From assembly GCA_963793675.1 (NCBI GenBank), contig CAWCBA010000007.1, forward strand, positions 75,118 through 139,117: a DNA stretch of 64,000 bases, given 5' to 3'. The notes beneath the pieces were generated by a model. That model was not told where the DNA came from, made no database searches, and worked only from the letters and a program-made list of their open reading frames with translations. A program made the position numbers and the translations under genes. Origin of the DNA: RPQJ01 sp963793675 (lineage in GTDB: Bacteria > Pseudomonadota > Gammaproteobacteria > Steroidobacterales > Steroidobacteraceae). Below are positions 27,953-35,372 of this stretch, piece by piece; position 1 is the stretch's first letter; each line of letters starts with the position of its first letter.

Positions 27953-29104
27953 GTGACCCCATCGAAAGCAAGCACGGGACTGCAGCTTCGCTCCCTGATC
28001 AAGGACAGCGGTGAACTCGAGTTATCCCTGGCGAGAGTCCCCGTCGAGGAGCCTGCCGTCGATGAGGTCATCATCCGTGTCGAGGCAACCCCGCTGAATC
28101 CCTCGGACCTCGGCCTGCTCTTCGGGGCGGCCGACCTCACGACCGCCCGAGCCTCCGGCTCGGCTGAGGGTCCCGTCGTAACCGCAGCGATTCCTGCTGC
28201 CGCCATGCCGGCCATGCAGGGCCGCCTCAATGAATCAATGACGGTCGGCAACGAAGGCGCAGGCCGCGTCGTGAAGGCTGGAGCCTCCCCAGAGGCACAA
28301 GCCTTGCTGGGAAAGACGGTAGCCACGTTTGGTGGCGGCATGTACGCGCAATTTCGCTGCGCCAAGGCCGCCCAGTGCGTCGCGCTTCCAGAGGGGTGTT
28401 CTGCCGCCGACGGCGCCGCAATCTTCGTCAATCCCCTGACCGCGTTGAGCATGGTCGACGTAATGCGCAAGGAGGGGCACAAGGCGCTTGTGCATACGGT
28501 CGCGGCGAGCAACCTGGGCCAGATGCTGGTCAGGCTCTGCCAGCAGGAAGACATCGGCCTGGTCAATATCGTTCGCAGCAAGGAACAGCAGGATCTGCTG
28601 CTTGGCATGGGCGCCAGGTGGGTCTGCAATTCCGCGGCACCCACGTTCCAGCAGGACCTCATCGATGCGATCATTGCCACGGGCGCAACACTGGCATTTG
28701 ATGCGATCGGCGGCGGGGACCTGGCAAGTCGGATTCTGACGATCATGGAATCGATGCTCAACAGATCTGCAGGCACGTACAGCCGCTACGGCTCCTCGAC
28801 CCACAAGCAGGTCTACATCTATGGTGTTCTCGACCGGGCGCCGGCGGTCTTCAGGCTTAATTTCGGCCTGGCTTTCGGGATCGGCGGCTGGTTGCTCACC
28901 CACCATCTGCAGAAGCTGCACCCCGGTGAAAGAGCGCAGATGCAGTCCCGCGTTCTCGAGGACCTGAAGACGACCTTCGCCTGCCACTACAACCGGGAGG
29001 TGTCGCTGGCCGAAGCCCTGCACCTCGACAACATCGCCGTCTACAGCAAGCGTTCGACGGGCGGGAAATACCTGATCAACCCATCCAGGAACCTGGATTC
29101 CTGA
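27953..29104 (+). CDS. Zinc-binding dehydrogenase/NADPH:quinone reductase-like protein (MDR family)
   Basis: The 383-residue protein belongs to the medium-chain dehydrogenase/reductase superfamily. The N-terminal GroES-like half has VEATPLNPSDLGLLFG and VGNEGAGRVVKAG. The C-terminal Rossmann half has HTVAASNLGQMLVRLCQ, NIVRSKEQQDLLLGMGARWV and TLAFDAIGGG. The catalytic-zinc and structural-zinc cysteines of alcohol dehydrogenases are not evident, which favours a zinc-independent quinone or enoyl reductase. GTG 27953 is chosen because CAGGAG (27941-27946) precedes it by six bases; an ATG at 27908 has no such signal. Codon use is less GC-rich than in neighbours. It sits 28 bases before a GST gene, presumably one unit. 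The substrate is unknown. Confidence 0.78.
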   Translation: MTPSKASTGLQLRSLIKDSGELELSLARVPVEEPAVDEVIIRVEATPLNPSDLGLLFGAADLTTARASGSAEGPVVTAAIPAAAMPAMQGRLNESMTVGNEGAGRVVKAGASPEAQALLGKTVATFGGGMYAQFRCAKAAQCVALPEGCSAADGAAIFVNPLTALSMVDVMRKEGHKALVHTVAASNLGQMLVRLCQQEDIGLVNIVRSKEQQDLLLGMGARWVCNSAAPTFQQDLIDAIIATGATLAFDAIGGGDLASRILTIMESMLNRSAGTYSRYGSSTHKQVYIYGVLDRAPAVFRLNFGLAFGIGGWLLTHHLQKLHPGERAQMQSRVLEDLKTTFACHYNREVSLAEALHLDNIAVYSKRSTGGKYLINPSRNLDS

Positions 29105-29132
29105 TCGAGCTGCCAGACACCGGAAGACAATC

Positions 29133-29804
29133 GTGCTCAAGCTCTACGGTTTCCCGTCCAGCAATTACGTCAACATCGTCAACCTGGCCCTGCTCGAAAA
29201 GGATGTGCCCTTCGAGTATGTGCTGACCTATCCCAGTCAGAGCCCGGAGCTGCTCGCAAGGAGTCCGCGCGGCAAGGTCCCGTTCCTGGAAACACCGAAC
29301 GGCTGCATCACCGAGGCCAACGTCATCCTCGAATACCTCGAAGATACCGGCGAAGGTATCCGACTACTGCCCACCGACCCGATCGAGAAGGCCCGCGTAC
29401 GGTCGCTGACGAAGGAAATCGAGTTGTATATCGAGCTTCCTGCACGCAGTTGCTATGCCGAGGCCATATTTGGTGCGGTGCCCGTGCCCGAGGCGATCAA
29501 GGCCAGGGCGCGTGAAGACCTGCTCGCCGGCTTCGCCACCCTGAAGCGCCATGCCAGGTTCTCGCCCTATGTCGCGGGTGACTCGCTGACGGTTGCCGAC
29601 ATCGTGTTTCTCTACTCGGTCGAAATCGCGACGGTCGTCGCGACGAGACTGTTCGAACTGGATCCGCTTGCCGATTCTCCCGCCGCGCGCGACCTGCTGC
29701 AGCGACTCCGGGAGCGCCCGCATGTGAAGTCCATCGCAGCCCGACAAGCGGCGGAATGGCCTGGATTCATCGCCGCCGTCCGCGCCAAGTACCAGCGGAA
29801 ATAG
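29133..29804 (+). CDS. Glutathione S-transferase family protein
   Basis: The 223-residue protein has the N-terminal thioredoxin-like GST domain (LKLYGFPSSNYVNIVNLALL, then SPRGKVPFLETPNG with the cis-proline and glutathione-binding TEANVILEYLED). The C-terminal domain is all-helical (about 90-215, with GDSLTVADIVFLYS carrying the conserved N-cap Asp). Start is a GTG. Serines at positions 9-10 are candidate catalytic residues. It follows the MDR reductase on the same strand, suggesting a shared detoxification or reductive role, which is inferred only from proximity. Confidence 0.85.
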   Translation: MLKLYGFPSSNYVNIVNLALLEKDVPFEYVLTYPSQSPELLARSPRGKVPFLETPNGCITEANVILEYLEDTGEGIRLLPTDPIEKARVRSLTKEIELYIELPARSCYAEAIFGAVPVPEAIKARAREDLLAGFATLKRHARFSPYVAGDSLTVADIVFLYSVEIATVVATRLFELDPLADSPAARDLLQRLRERPHVKSIAARQAAEWPGFIAAVRAKYQRK

Positions 29805-29819
29805 CGCTCGCAGGCGCGC

Positions 29820-29984
29820 GTGACAGATCGGCACGCGCTGGGGAAGAGGTCCGAGTCCGACCGCGCGTTCGAGTGGCTCGACAAGGCCGTCGCCTACCAC
29901 GACGGCGGCCTGGCCGAAATCGTGGGCAGCCCGCCGTTCGCGAAGCTCCGCCAGGATCCGCGCTGGCTGCCCTTCCTGCCCTAG
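29820..29984 (+). pseudogene. Remnant of the C-terminal end of a TPR-type protein
   Basis: Fifteen bases after the GST stop, an open stretch ending at TAG 29982-29984 encodes SDRAFEWLDKAVAYHDGGL followed by AEIVGSPPFAKLRQDPRW. This is the pattern that closes many TPR-containing adenylate-cyclase or CadC-like regulators (DRAFEWLERA...DPGL...L..DPRW..F). Only about 50 codons survive and no upstream part of such a gene is present. It is best seen as a gene fragment left by deletion or by transfer. Its stop codon overlaps that of ygfZ on the other strand. Confidence 0.6.
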
Positions 29985-30913
29985 AAGCCGTACGGAAGCG
30001 CGCGTGGTTCGGCGCTGCGTCCATCCTCCAACCGGAGCACTTTTCCTGCCGCGTCCAGGTTCGTCACCGCCAGCAGTTCGATGCCGGCGTCCGTCTCGGC
30101 CGTCATCAACACGTCCGCGGCCTTTGCGCCATCGAGCAGCAGGCCGGACATCGGCGCGGGCGCTGCGGCGCCTGACTGCAGGTGAAAGCGCATCGTGCGC
30201 CGCTTGACGCGGCCCAGGTGATGCGTACGCGCGACGATCTCCTGTCCGGTGTAGCAGCCCTTGGTGAAGCTGACGCCGTCGATCAGGTCGAGGTTCAGCA
30301 TCTGCGGAGTGAACTGCTCCGACGTGGCCGCGAACACGTGCGGCAGGCCGGCAGCAATATCGGCAGCGAGCCATTCGGACTGTGCACGAGGACCGGGCCT
30401 GCTCAGCGAGAGCCCGCTGATCGAACGCCACGCGACGGGCGGCGCCGCGATCACTTCGCGACCAGGCGCGTACTGAAACGTAACGACTTCGGCCGAGCCC
30501 GCGAGCGGCACGGGTGACATCGTGAGCGCGGCTTCGTCGAACACGTGGTGTGCCTGCGCCGCGGCGGCCGCGTCATCGGTCAGGATCGCGCCGACGTTCA
30601 GGTCGGCCGCTTGCAGGATCTCCACCCTGGAGCGCAGGACGAACTTGCGCAGGTGCGAGGCCACCTTGCCCAGCAAATCGGCCGGCAGCAGCGCATGAAT
30701 CACTTCGTCGGCCTGGCGGAAGCGCACGAGCGCGATCACGCGTCCCTGGTTGGTGCAGCAGGCCGCCACCTGGGTCCGGCCGTCCGCCAGCAGGCGCAGG
30801 TCATTCGTGAACTGGCCCTGCAGGAAGGTCACGGCATCGGCGCCGCCAATGCGCAATACGCCGAAACCCGGCAGCAGCACCGCGCGAATGGCTTGCGTAG
30901 AATCTTCGTTCAT
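29981..30913 (-). CDS. ygfZ: YgfZ, folate-binding protein of the GcvT superfamily
   Basis: YgfZ helps synthesis or repair of certain Fe-S clusters in a folate-dependent way. The 310-residue protein shows FLQGQFTNDLRLL, TNQGRVIALVRF and the family signature KGCYTGQEIVART with the essential cysteine, followed by RRTMRFHL in the C-terminal barrel. Length is normal. It is divergent from the succinate dehydrogenase operon, whose iron-sulphur subunit is a plausible client, though that link is inference. Confidence 0.93.
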   Translation of the reverse strand: MNEDSTQAIRAVLLPGFGVLRIGGADAVTFLQGQFTNDLRLLADGRTQVAACCTNQGRVIALVRFRQADEVIHALLPADLLGKVASHLRKFVLRSRVEILQAADLNVGAILTDDAAAAAQAHHVFDEAALTMSPVPLAGSAEVVTFQYAPGREVIAAPPVAWRSISGLSLSRPGPRAQSEWLAADIAAGLPHVFAATSEQFTPQMLNLDLIDGVSFTKGCYTGQEIVARTHHLGRVKRRTMRFHLQSGAAAPAPMSGLLLDGAKAADVLMTAETDAGIELLAVTNLDAAGKVLRLEDGRSAEPRALPYGF

Positions 30914-31011
30914 TGATCAACCGGGGTTCGATTTCAGCCTGTATGGCGGGACCATAGCCCAAGCTCTCGGTGGAGAACATAGGCGACATCTGGCAAGATC
31001 ACTGGTTGAAT

Positions 31012-31200
31012 ATGAACCCTTCGCACGACGAGCAGACCGCCCACCAGATCGACCCCTCGGCCGCACCGCCCAAGGTCGGGCCGCAAACCCGGGAATCTCC
31101 GCCGCCGCCGGTCCTGCCGCGCGAAATCGGAGGACGGGACGGACCCGAGCCGACACGGTTCGGGGACTGGGAGAAGGCGGGGCGCTGTATCGACTTCTAG
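31012..31200 (+). CDS. SDHAF4-type succinate dehydrogenase assembly factor (DUF1674)
   Basis: This 62-residue protein ends with REIGGRDGPEPTRFGDWEK and then GRCIDF, the conserved C-terminal motif of the DUF1674/SDHAF4 family; the N-terminal half is low-complexity and Pro-rich. In mitochondria SDHAF4 binds flavinylated SDHA and protects it before assembly. Its position 30 bases upstream of sdhC supports the same role here. The ATG at 31012 is chosen as the first methionine near the family start; the frame is open 42 bases further to a GTG. Confidence 0.82.
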   Translation: MNPSHDEQTAHQIDPSAAPPKVGPQTRESPPPPVLPREIGGRDGPEPTRFGDWEKAGRCIDF

Positions 31201-31230
31201 CGTACCGGATTCCCGAGGAGAGGTAGCGTC

Positions 31231-31626
31231 ATGGCGCAGCCCGAGCGGCCGCTGTCCCCGTTCATGCAGTACCGTTGGCAATACACCAACACCCTGTCGA
31301 TCCTGCATCGGATCACGGGCATCCTGCTCAGCCTGTGCTTTTTCGTGCTGGTCTACTGGCTGGCCGCCGCGGCCTCCGGGGCTGAGCGCTACGCCGCCGC
31401 GCTCGCCACGATCGGGTCGCCGCTCGTCCGGTTGCTGCTGATCGGCGGCTTGTTCTCATTCTGCTACCACCTGTTGAACGGTATCCGACACCTGTTCTGG
31501 GACGCTGGCTACGGCTTCGAGCTGCCCGTCGCGCGCAAGACCGGCTGGGCTGCGGCGATCGGCGCCGTTGTGCTGGCGATCGTGCTGTGGTCCGTGCTCG
31601 GCGCCTCGCTCGGAGGTGTGGCATGA
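31231..31626 (+). CDS. sdhC: SdhC, succinate dehydrogenase cytochrome b556 subunit
   Basis: SdhC is one of two membrane anchors of complex II and supplies a heme ligand. The 131-residue protein starts with RPLSPFMQYRWQYTN, then SILHRITG (the quinone-site Ser and Arg of the SdhC signature), and has three transmembrane helices. The second contains the heme-ligand segment FCYHLLNGIRHLFWD. It overlaps sdhD by four bases (ATGA). The sequence style (RPLSPHLQ-like start) is that of the alphaproteobacterial/Xanthomonad type. Confidence 0.94.
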   Translation: MAQPERPLSPFMQYRWQYTNTLSILHRITGILLSLCFFVLVYWLAAAASGAERYAAALATIGSPLVRLLLIGGLFSFCYHLLNGIRHLFWDAGYGFELPVARKTGWAAAIGAVVLAIVLWSVLGASLGGVA

Positions 31627-32012
31627 GCCTGCGCAGCCCGCTCGGTCGTGTCCTCGGCCTCGGTTCCGCCAGGGGCGGCTCCGGCCACTGGTATTCGCAG
31701 CGCGTCACGGCCGTTGCGCTGGTCATTCTCGGGTTCTGGTTCGTCGCGTCGCTCGCAATGCTGGGCGCTGGCGCCCCGCACGCGGCGGTCGTTGGCTGGC
31801 TGCGCTCGCCGTTCTCGGCGGTGATGGCGCTGCTGCTGGTCGCGGTCACCGCGTACCATGCCCAGTTGGGCCTGCAGGTCGTGTTCGAAGATTACATCAG
31901 CGACAAGGGCACGCGCCTGGTGGTGCTGGTCGCTCTCAAGTTCGCGCTGGTGGTGGCCGCCCTGATCGGCATACTCGCAGTGCTGCGCATCGCGTTCGGA
32001 GCCCAGGCATGA
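31623..32012 (+). CDS. sdhD: SdhD, succinate dehydrogenase hydrophobic anchor subunit
   Basis: SdhD is the second membrane anchor. The 129-residue protein starts SLRSPLGRVLGLGSARGG, followed by HWYSQRVTAVALVILG (first transmembrane helix). The second helix carries TAYHAQLGLQVVFEDYI with the heme-ligand histidine and quinone-site residues, and a third helix ends the protein. The start overlaps sdhC and the stop overlaps the sdhA start by four bases, so the set is tightly coupled. Confidence 0.92.
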   Translation: MSLRSPLGRVLGLGSARGGSGHWYSQRVTAVALVILGFWFVASLAMLGAGAPHAAVVGWLRSPFSAVMALLLVAVTAYHAQLGLQVVFEDYISDKGTRLVVLVALKFALVVAALIGILAVLRIAFGAQA

Positions 32013-33799
32013 CCACCGCGGACTACGCGTTCACCGATCATACCTATGACGTCGTCGTCGTCGGCGCCGGCGGCGCAGGACTGCGCGCCACCTTCGGCCT
32101 GGCCGAGCAGGGCCTCGACACGGCGTGCATCAGCAAGGTGTTCCCGACGCGCAGCCACACGGTCGCTGCCCAGGGTGGCATCAGCGCCGCGCTTGGCAAC
32201 ATGGGCGAGGACGACTGGCGCTTCCACTTCTACGACACCATCAAGGGTTCGGACTGGCTCGGCGACCAGGACGCGATCGAGTTCATGTGCAAGGAAGCGC
32301 CGGCCGCAATCCTCGAACTCGAGCACTACGGCCTGCCGTTCTCGCGCACCGAGGACGGCAAGATCTACCAGCGCCCGTTCGGCGGCATGACGACGCACTA
32401 CGGCAAGGGCATCGCGCAGCGCACCTGCGCTGCGGCGGACCGCACTGGCCATGCAATGCTGCACACGCTGTACCAGCAGTCGCTCAAGCACGAGGCGCGC
32501 TTCTTCATCGAATATTTCGCCGTCGACCTGATCATGGAAGACGGCGCGTGCCGCGGCGTCGTGGCGCTCGACATGTCGAGCGGCCAGTTGCATCGCTTCC
32601 GCGCGCACACGGTGATCCTCGCCACGGGCGGCTATGGCCGCGCGTACTTCTCGTGCACCTCGGCGCACACCTGCACCGGTGACGGCGGCGGCATGGCGCT
32701 GCGCGCCGGCCTGCCGCTGCAGGACATGGAGTTCGTGCAGTTCCACCCGACCGGCATCTACGGCGCGGGTTGCCTGATCACCGAGGGCTCGCGCGGCGAA
32801 GGAGGGTACCTCACCAATTCCGCGGGCGAGCGTTTCATGGAGCGCTACGCACCCAACGCGAAGGACCTGGCTTCGCGCGACGTCGTCAGCCGTTCGATGA
32901 CGATCGAGATTCGCGAGGGCAGGGGCGTGGGCCCGCAGAAGGACCACATCCACCTGCACCTCGAGCACCTGGGCGCCGCCGTGATCAACGAGCGCCTGCC
33001 GGGCATCGCCGAAACTGCGCGCATTTTCTCGGGCGTCGACGTCACGCGCGAGCCGATTCCGGTGCTGCCGACCGTGCACTACAACATGGGCGGTATTCCC
33101 TGCAACGTGCACGGCGAAGTGGTCACGCTGCGCAACGGCAACCCGGATTCGGTCGTCCCGGGCCTCATGGCCGTGGGCGAGGCGGCCTGCGTGTCGGTGC
33201 ACGGCGCGAACCGCCTCGGCTCCAATTCACTGCTCGACCTGGTCGTGTTCGGTCGTGCGGCTGCGCATCACTGCGGCAAGACGGTCAAGCCCGGCACGTC
33301 GCACAAGCTGTTGCCGAAGGACGCGGGCGAGCTGGCCATCAGCCGGCTCGACAGGTTCCGCAACGCGAAGGGCACGCGCCGCACGTCGGAGATTCGTCTC
33401 GACATGCAGCGCGTGATGCAGAACCACGCGGCGGTGTTCCGCACCGGCGAGTCGCTCGACGAAGGCGTGCAGAAGCTCGATGCGGTCTTTGCCACGTTCG
33501 CCGACGTGCGGGTGGCGGACCGCTCCATGATATGGAACACGGACCTGATCGAGACGCTCGAGCTCGACAACCTGCTCGCACAGGCGCTGGTGACGATGTC
33601 GTCGGCGGCCAATCGCCAGGAAAGCCGTGGCGCCCATGCCCGCGAGGACTTCAAGGACCGCGACGACGTGACCTGGCTCAAGCATACGCTGGCCTGGGCG
33701 GACGCCTCGGGCAAGGTCTGCATCGACTACCGTCCGGTGCACCTGAACACGCTCACCAGCGACGTCGAAGCCATCCCGCCCAAGGCCCGTATCTACTAA
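32009..33799 (+). CDS. sdhA: SdhA, succinate dehydrogenase flavoprotein subunit
   Basis: SdhA oxidises succinate to fumarate with covalently bound FAD. The 596-residue protein has the dinucleotide-binding VVVVGAGGAGLRA at residues 15-27. The FAD-linking His50 is in TRSHTVAAQGG, and the segments FGGMTTHYGKG, TGGYGRAYFS and VHYNMGGIP are present; the catalytic Arg region is SRSMTIEIREGRG, with HGANRLGSNSLLDLVVFG near the FAD. SdhE, its flavinylation factor, is encoded downstream at 34658. Length is typical. Confidence 0.97.
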   Translation: MTTADYAFTDHTYDVVVVGAGGAGLRATFGLAEQGLDTACISKVFPTRSHTVAAQGGISAALGNMGEDDWRFHFYDTIKGSDWLGDQDAIEFMCKEAPAAILELEHYGLPFSRTEDGKIYQRPFGGMTTHYGKGIAQRTCAAADRTGHAMLHTLYQQSLKHEARFFIEYFAVDLIMEDGACRGVVALDMSSGQLHRFRAHTVILATGGYGRAYFSCTSAHTCTGDGGGMALRAGLPLQDMEFVQFHPTGIYGAGCLITEGSRGEGGYLTNSAGERFMERYAPNAKDLASRDVVSRSMTIEIREGRGVGPQKDHIHLHLEHLGAAVINERLPGIAETARIFSGVDVTREPIPVLPTVHYNMGGIPCNVHGEVVTLRNGNPDSVVPGLMAVGEAACVSVHGANRLGSNSLLDLVVFGRAAAHHCGKTVKPGTSHKLLPKDAGELAISRLDRFRNAKGTRRTSEIRLDMQRVMQNHAAVFRTGESLDEGVQKLDAVFATFADVRVADRSMIWNTDLIETLELDNLLAQALVTMSSAANRQESRGAHAREDFKDRDDVTWLKHTLAWADASGKVCIDYRPVHLNTLTSDVEAIPPKARIY

Positions 33800-33813
33800 C
33801 CCCTGCGAAGCAA

Positions 33814-34596
33814 ATGCCCCAATTCAGACTTCCCGAGAATTCACGGGTTCAGCCCGGCAAGAGCCACGCGGCCCCTGCGGGTGCGAAGAACGTCAAGACG
33901 TTCCGCATCTACCGCTTCGACCCCGACTCGAACCAGAAGCCGCGCGTCGATACCTACGAGGTCGACATGGGCAGCTGCGGCCCGATGGTTCTCGACGCGC
34001 TGATCAAGATCAAGAACGAGGTCGACTCCACGCTGACGTTCCGCCGCTCGTGCCGCGAGGGCATCTGCGGTTCGTGCGCGATGAACATCGACGGCGTCAA
34101 CACCCTGGCATGCACCAAGGCCATCGGCGAGATCAAGGGCGACGCGAAGATCTATCCGTTGCCGCACATGCCGGTGATCAAGGACCTCGTGCCGGACCTC
34201 ACCAACTTCTACGCGCAGTACGCTTCGGTCAAGCCGTGGCTGCAGACCCGCACGCCGGCACCCCCCGACCGCGAGCGCCTGCAGTCGAAGGAAGACCAGG
34301 AAAAGATCGACCGTCCGTCGGCCTGCATCCTGTGCGCCTGCTGCTCGACGAGCTGCCCGTCGTACTGGTGGAACAGCGACCGTTTCCTCGGTCCGGCGGC
34401 GCTGCTCGCGGCGTACCGCTGGATCATCGACACGCGCGACGAGGCCACGGGCGAACGTCTCGACGAACTCGAAGACCCGTTCCGTCTCTACCGTTGCCAT
34501 ACGATCATGAACTGCGCGCAGGCCTGCCCGAAGGACCTCAATCCGTCGAAGGCCATCGCGGAGATCAAGAAGATGATCGTCGAGCGGCAGCACTGA
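33814..34596 (+). CDS. sdhB: SdhB, succinate dehydrogenase iron-sulphur subunit
   Basis: SdhB carries three Fe-S clusters from FAD to quinone. The 260-residue protein has the [2Fe-2S] ferredoxin motif SCREGICGSCAMNIDG ... LAC, the [4Fe-4S] motif CILCACCSTSCPSYWW and the last cluster motif CHTIMNCAQACPKDLNP. The N-terminal extension of about 20 residues before TFRIYRFDPD resembles alphaproteobacterial SdhB. A REP-like repeat fills the gap to sdhE. Confidence 0.97.
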   Translation: MPQFRLPENSRVQPGKSHAAPAGAKNVKTFRIYRFDPDSNQKPRVDTYEVDMGSCGPMVLDALIKIKNEVDSTLTFRRSCREGICGSCAMNIDGVNTLACTKAIGEIKGDAKIYPLPHMPVIKDLVPDLTNFYAQYASVKPWLQTRTPAPPDRERLQSKEDQEKIDRPSACILCACCSTSCPSYWWNSDRFLGPAALLAAYRWIIDTRDEATGERLDELEDPFRLYRCHTIMNCAQACPKDLNPSKAIAEIKKMIVERQH

Positions 34597-34610
34597 TGCC
34601 CCGTCCAGCC

Positions 34611-34656
34611 TCCCCGGGGCCAGTGGGAGAGGTCGCGCGCCGGTCGGGTGAGGGCA
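34611..34656 (+). repeat. REP-like palindromic element, unit 3
   Basis: The sdhB-sdhE gap holds an imperfect palindrome (TCCCC ... GGGAGAGG), followed by GTCGCGCGCCGGTCGGGTGAGGGCA. It shares the head GGGAGAGGTCG and the tail GGTGAGGGCA type with the units at 4591-4636 and 4640-4670. The repeat ends two bases before the sdhE GTG start, so its GAGGG tail may serve as the sdhE ribosome binding site. Confidence 0.65.
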
Positions 34657-34657
34657 G

Positions 34658-34912
34658 GTGACTGCTGTCGCCGACTTCAACCTGGCACGGTTGCGCTGGC
34701 GTTGCCGGCGCGGCATGCGCGAGCTCGACGTCATGCTCACCCGCTACCTCGACCGGGTCTGGGAGACGGCGTCATCCGCCGAACGCGATGCATTCGTGCA
34801 GTTGGTCGAACTGCAGGACCCCGACCTGTTCGGGTATCTTGTGGGTCGGGCCGCCCCGGCCGAGGAACCCCAGCGTGCGATCATCGCCTGCATCCGCCGA
34901 CTCGAGCCTTGA
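34658..34912 (+). CDS. sdhE: SdhE, FAD assembly factor
   Basis: SdhE promotes covalent flavinylation of SdhA. The 84-residue small helical protein contains LRWRCRRGMRELDVML with the essential RGxxE motif (residues 18-22), and ELQDPDLFGYLVG, the second family signature. Start is a GTG directly after the REP-like repeat. It is followed 11 bases later by the ygfX-like gene, reproducing the E. coli sdhE-ygfX pair. Confidence 0.93.
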   Translation: MTAVADFNLARLRWRCRRGMRELDVMLTRYLDRVWETASSAERDAFVQLVELQDPDLFGYLVGRAAPAEEPQRAIIACIRRLEP

Positions 34913-34922
34913 GCTGCCCCCG

Positions 34923-35345
34923 GTGACTGCGGCCGACCTCGCCGTCGGTGCGATCGTGGCGTTGGCAACGGCCTTCCTGGCGTGGGCCATTGTCCGTTCG
35001 GGTTGGTCGATGACTGCTTCCCTGCTGCTGTCGCTGGCGGGCAGTGCGATCGTGGCGATCCGGGTCCGGTCCTGGGTGCGCTCCACGGGCCAACCGGCCC
35101 GACGACTCGTGGCCTGCCCGGATGGCTCCCTCTGGCTGCACACGGTGGGCCAGCCCCCTTGCCGGGCGACCCTTGGCCCGGGCACGCGGTTGATTGGTCC
35201 CTCGGTTTTCCTCGATCTGCTTGCGGATTCCAACCGGGCCGGTGAGCGCCTGCGCAGCTGGCTGACGCCGTTCGACGTCCCGACATCGGCAATTCGCCGC
35301 TGCAGTGTCGTCTTGCGCCGTTCCGGGCGGGTGACCAGCTCGTGA
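34923..35345 (+). CDS. YgfX-like inner-membrane protein
   Basis: The 140-residue product starts at a GTG and has two adjacent hydrophobic helices near the N-terminus (LAVGAIVALATAFLAWAIV and MTASLLLSLAGSAIVAI), then a soluble tail with CPDGSLWLHTVG and RLIGPSVFLDLL. This layout matches YgfX (CptA), which in E. coli neighbours sdhE and was proposed to affect cytoskeletal proteins; that role is disputed. Assignment rests on topology, size and position more than on strong motifs. Confidence 0.65.
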   Translation: MTAADLAVGAIVALATAFLAWAIVRSGWSMTASLLLSLAGSAIVAIRVRSWVRSTGQPARRLVACPDGSLWLHTVGQPPCRATLGPGTRLIGPSVFLDLLADSNRAGERLRSWLTPFDVPTSAIRRCSVVLRRSGRVTSS

Positions 35346-35372
35346 CGGGGCGGCCGTCGCGCTAGCCTACCC

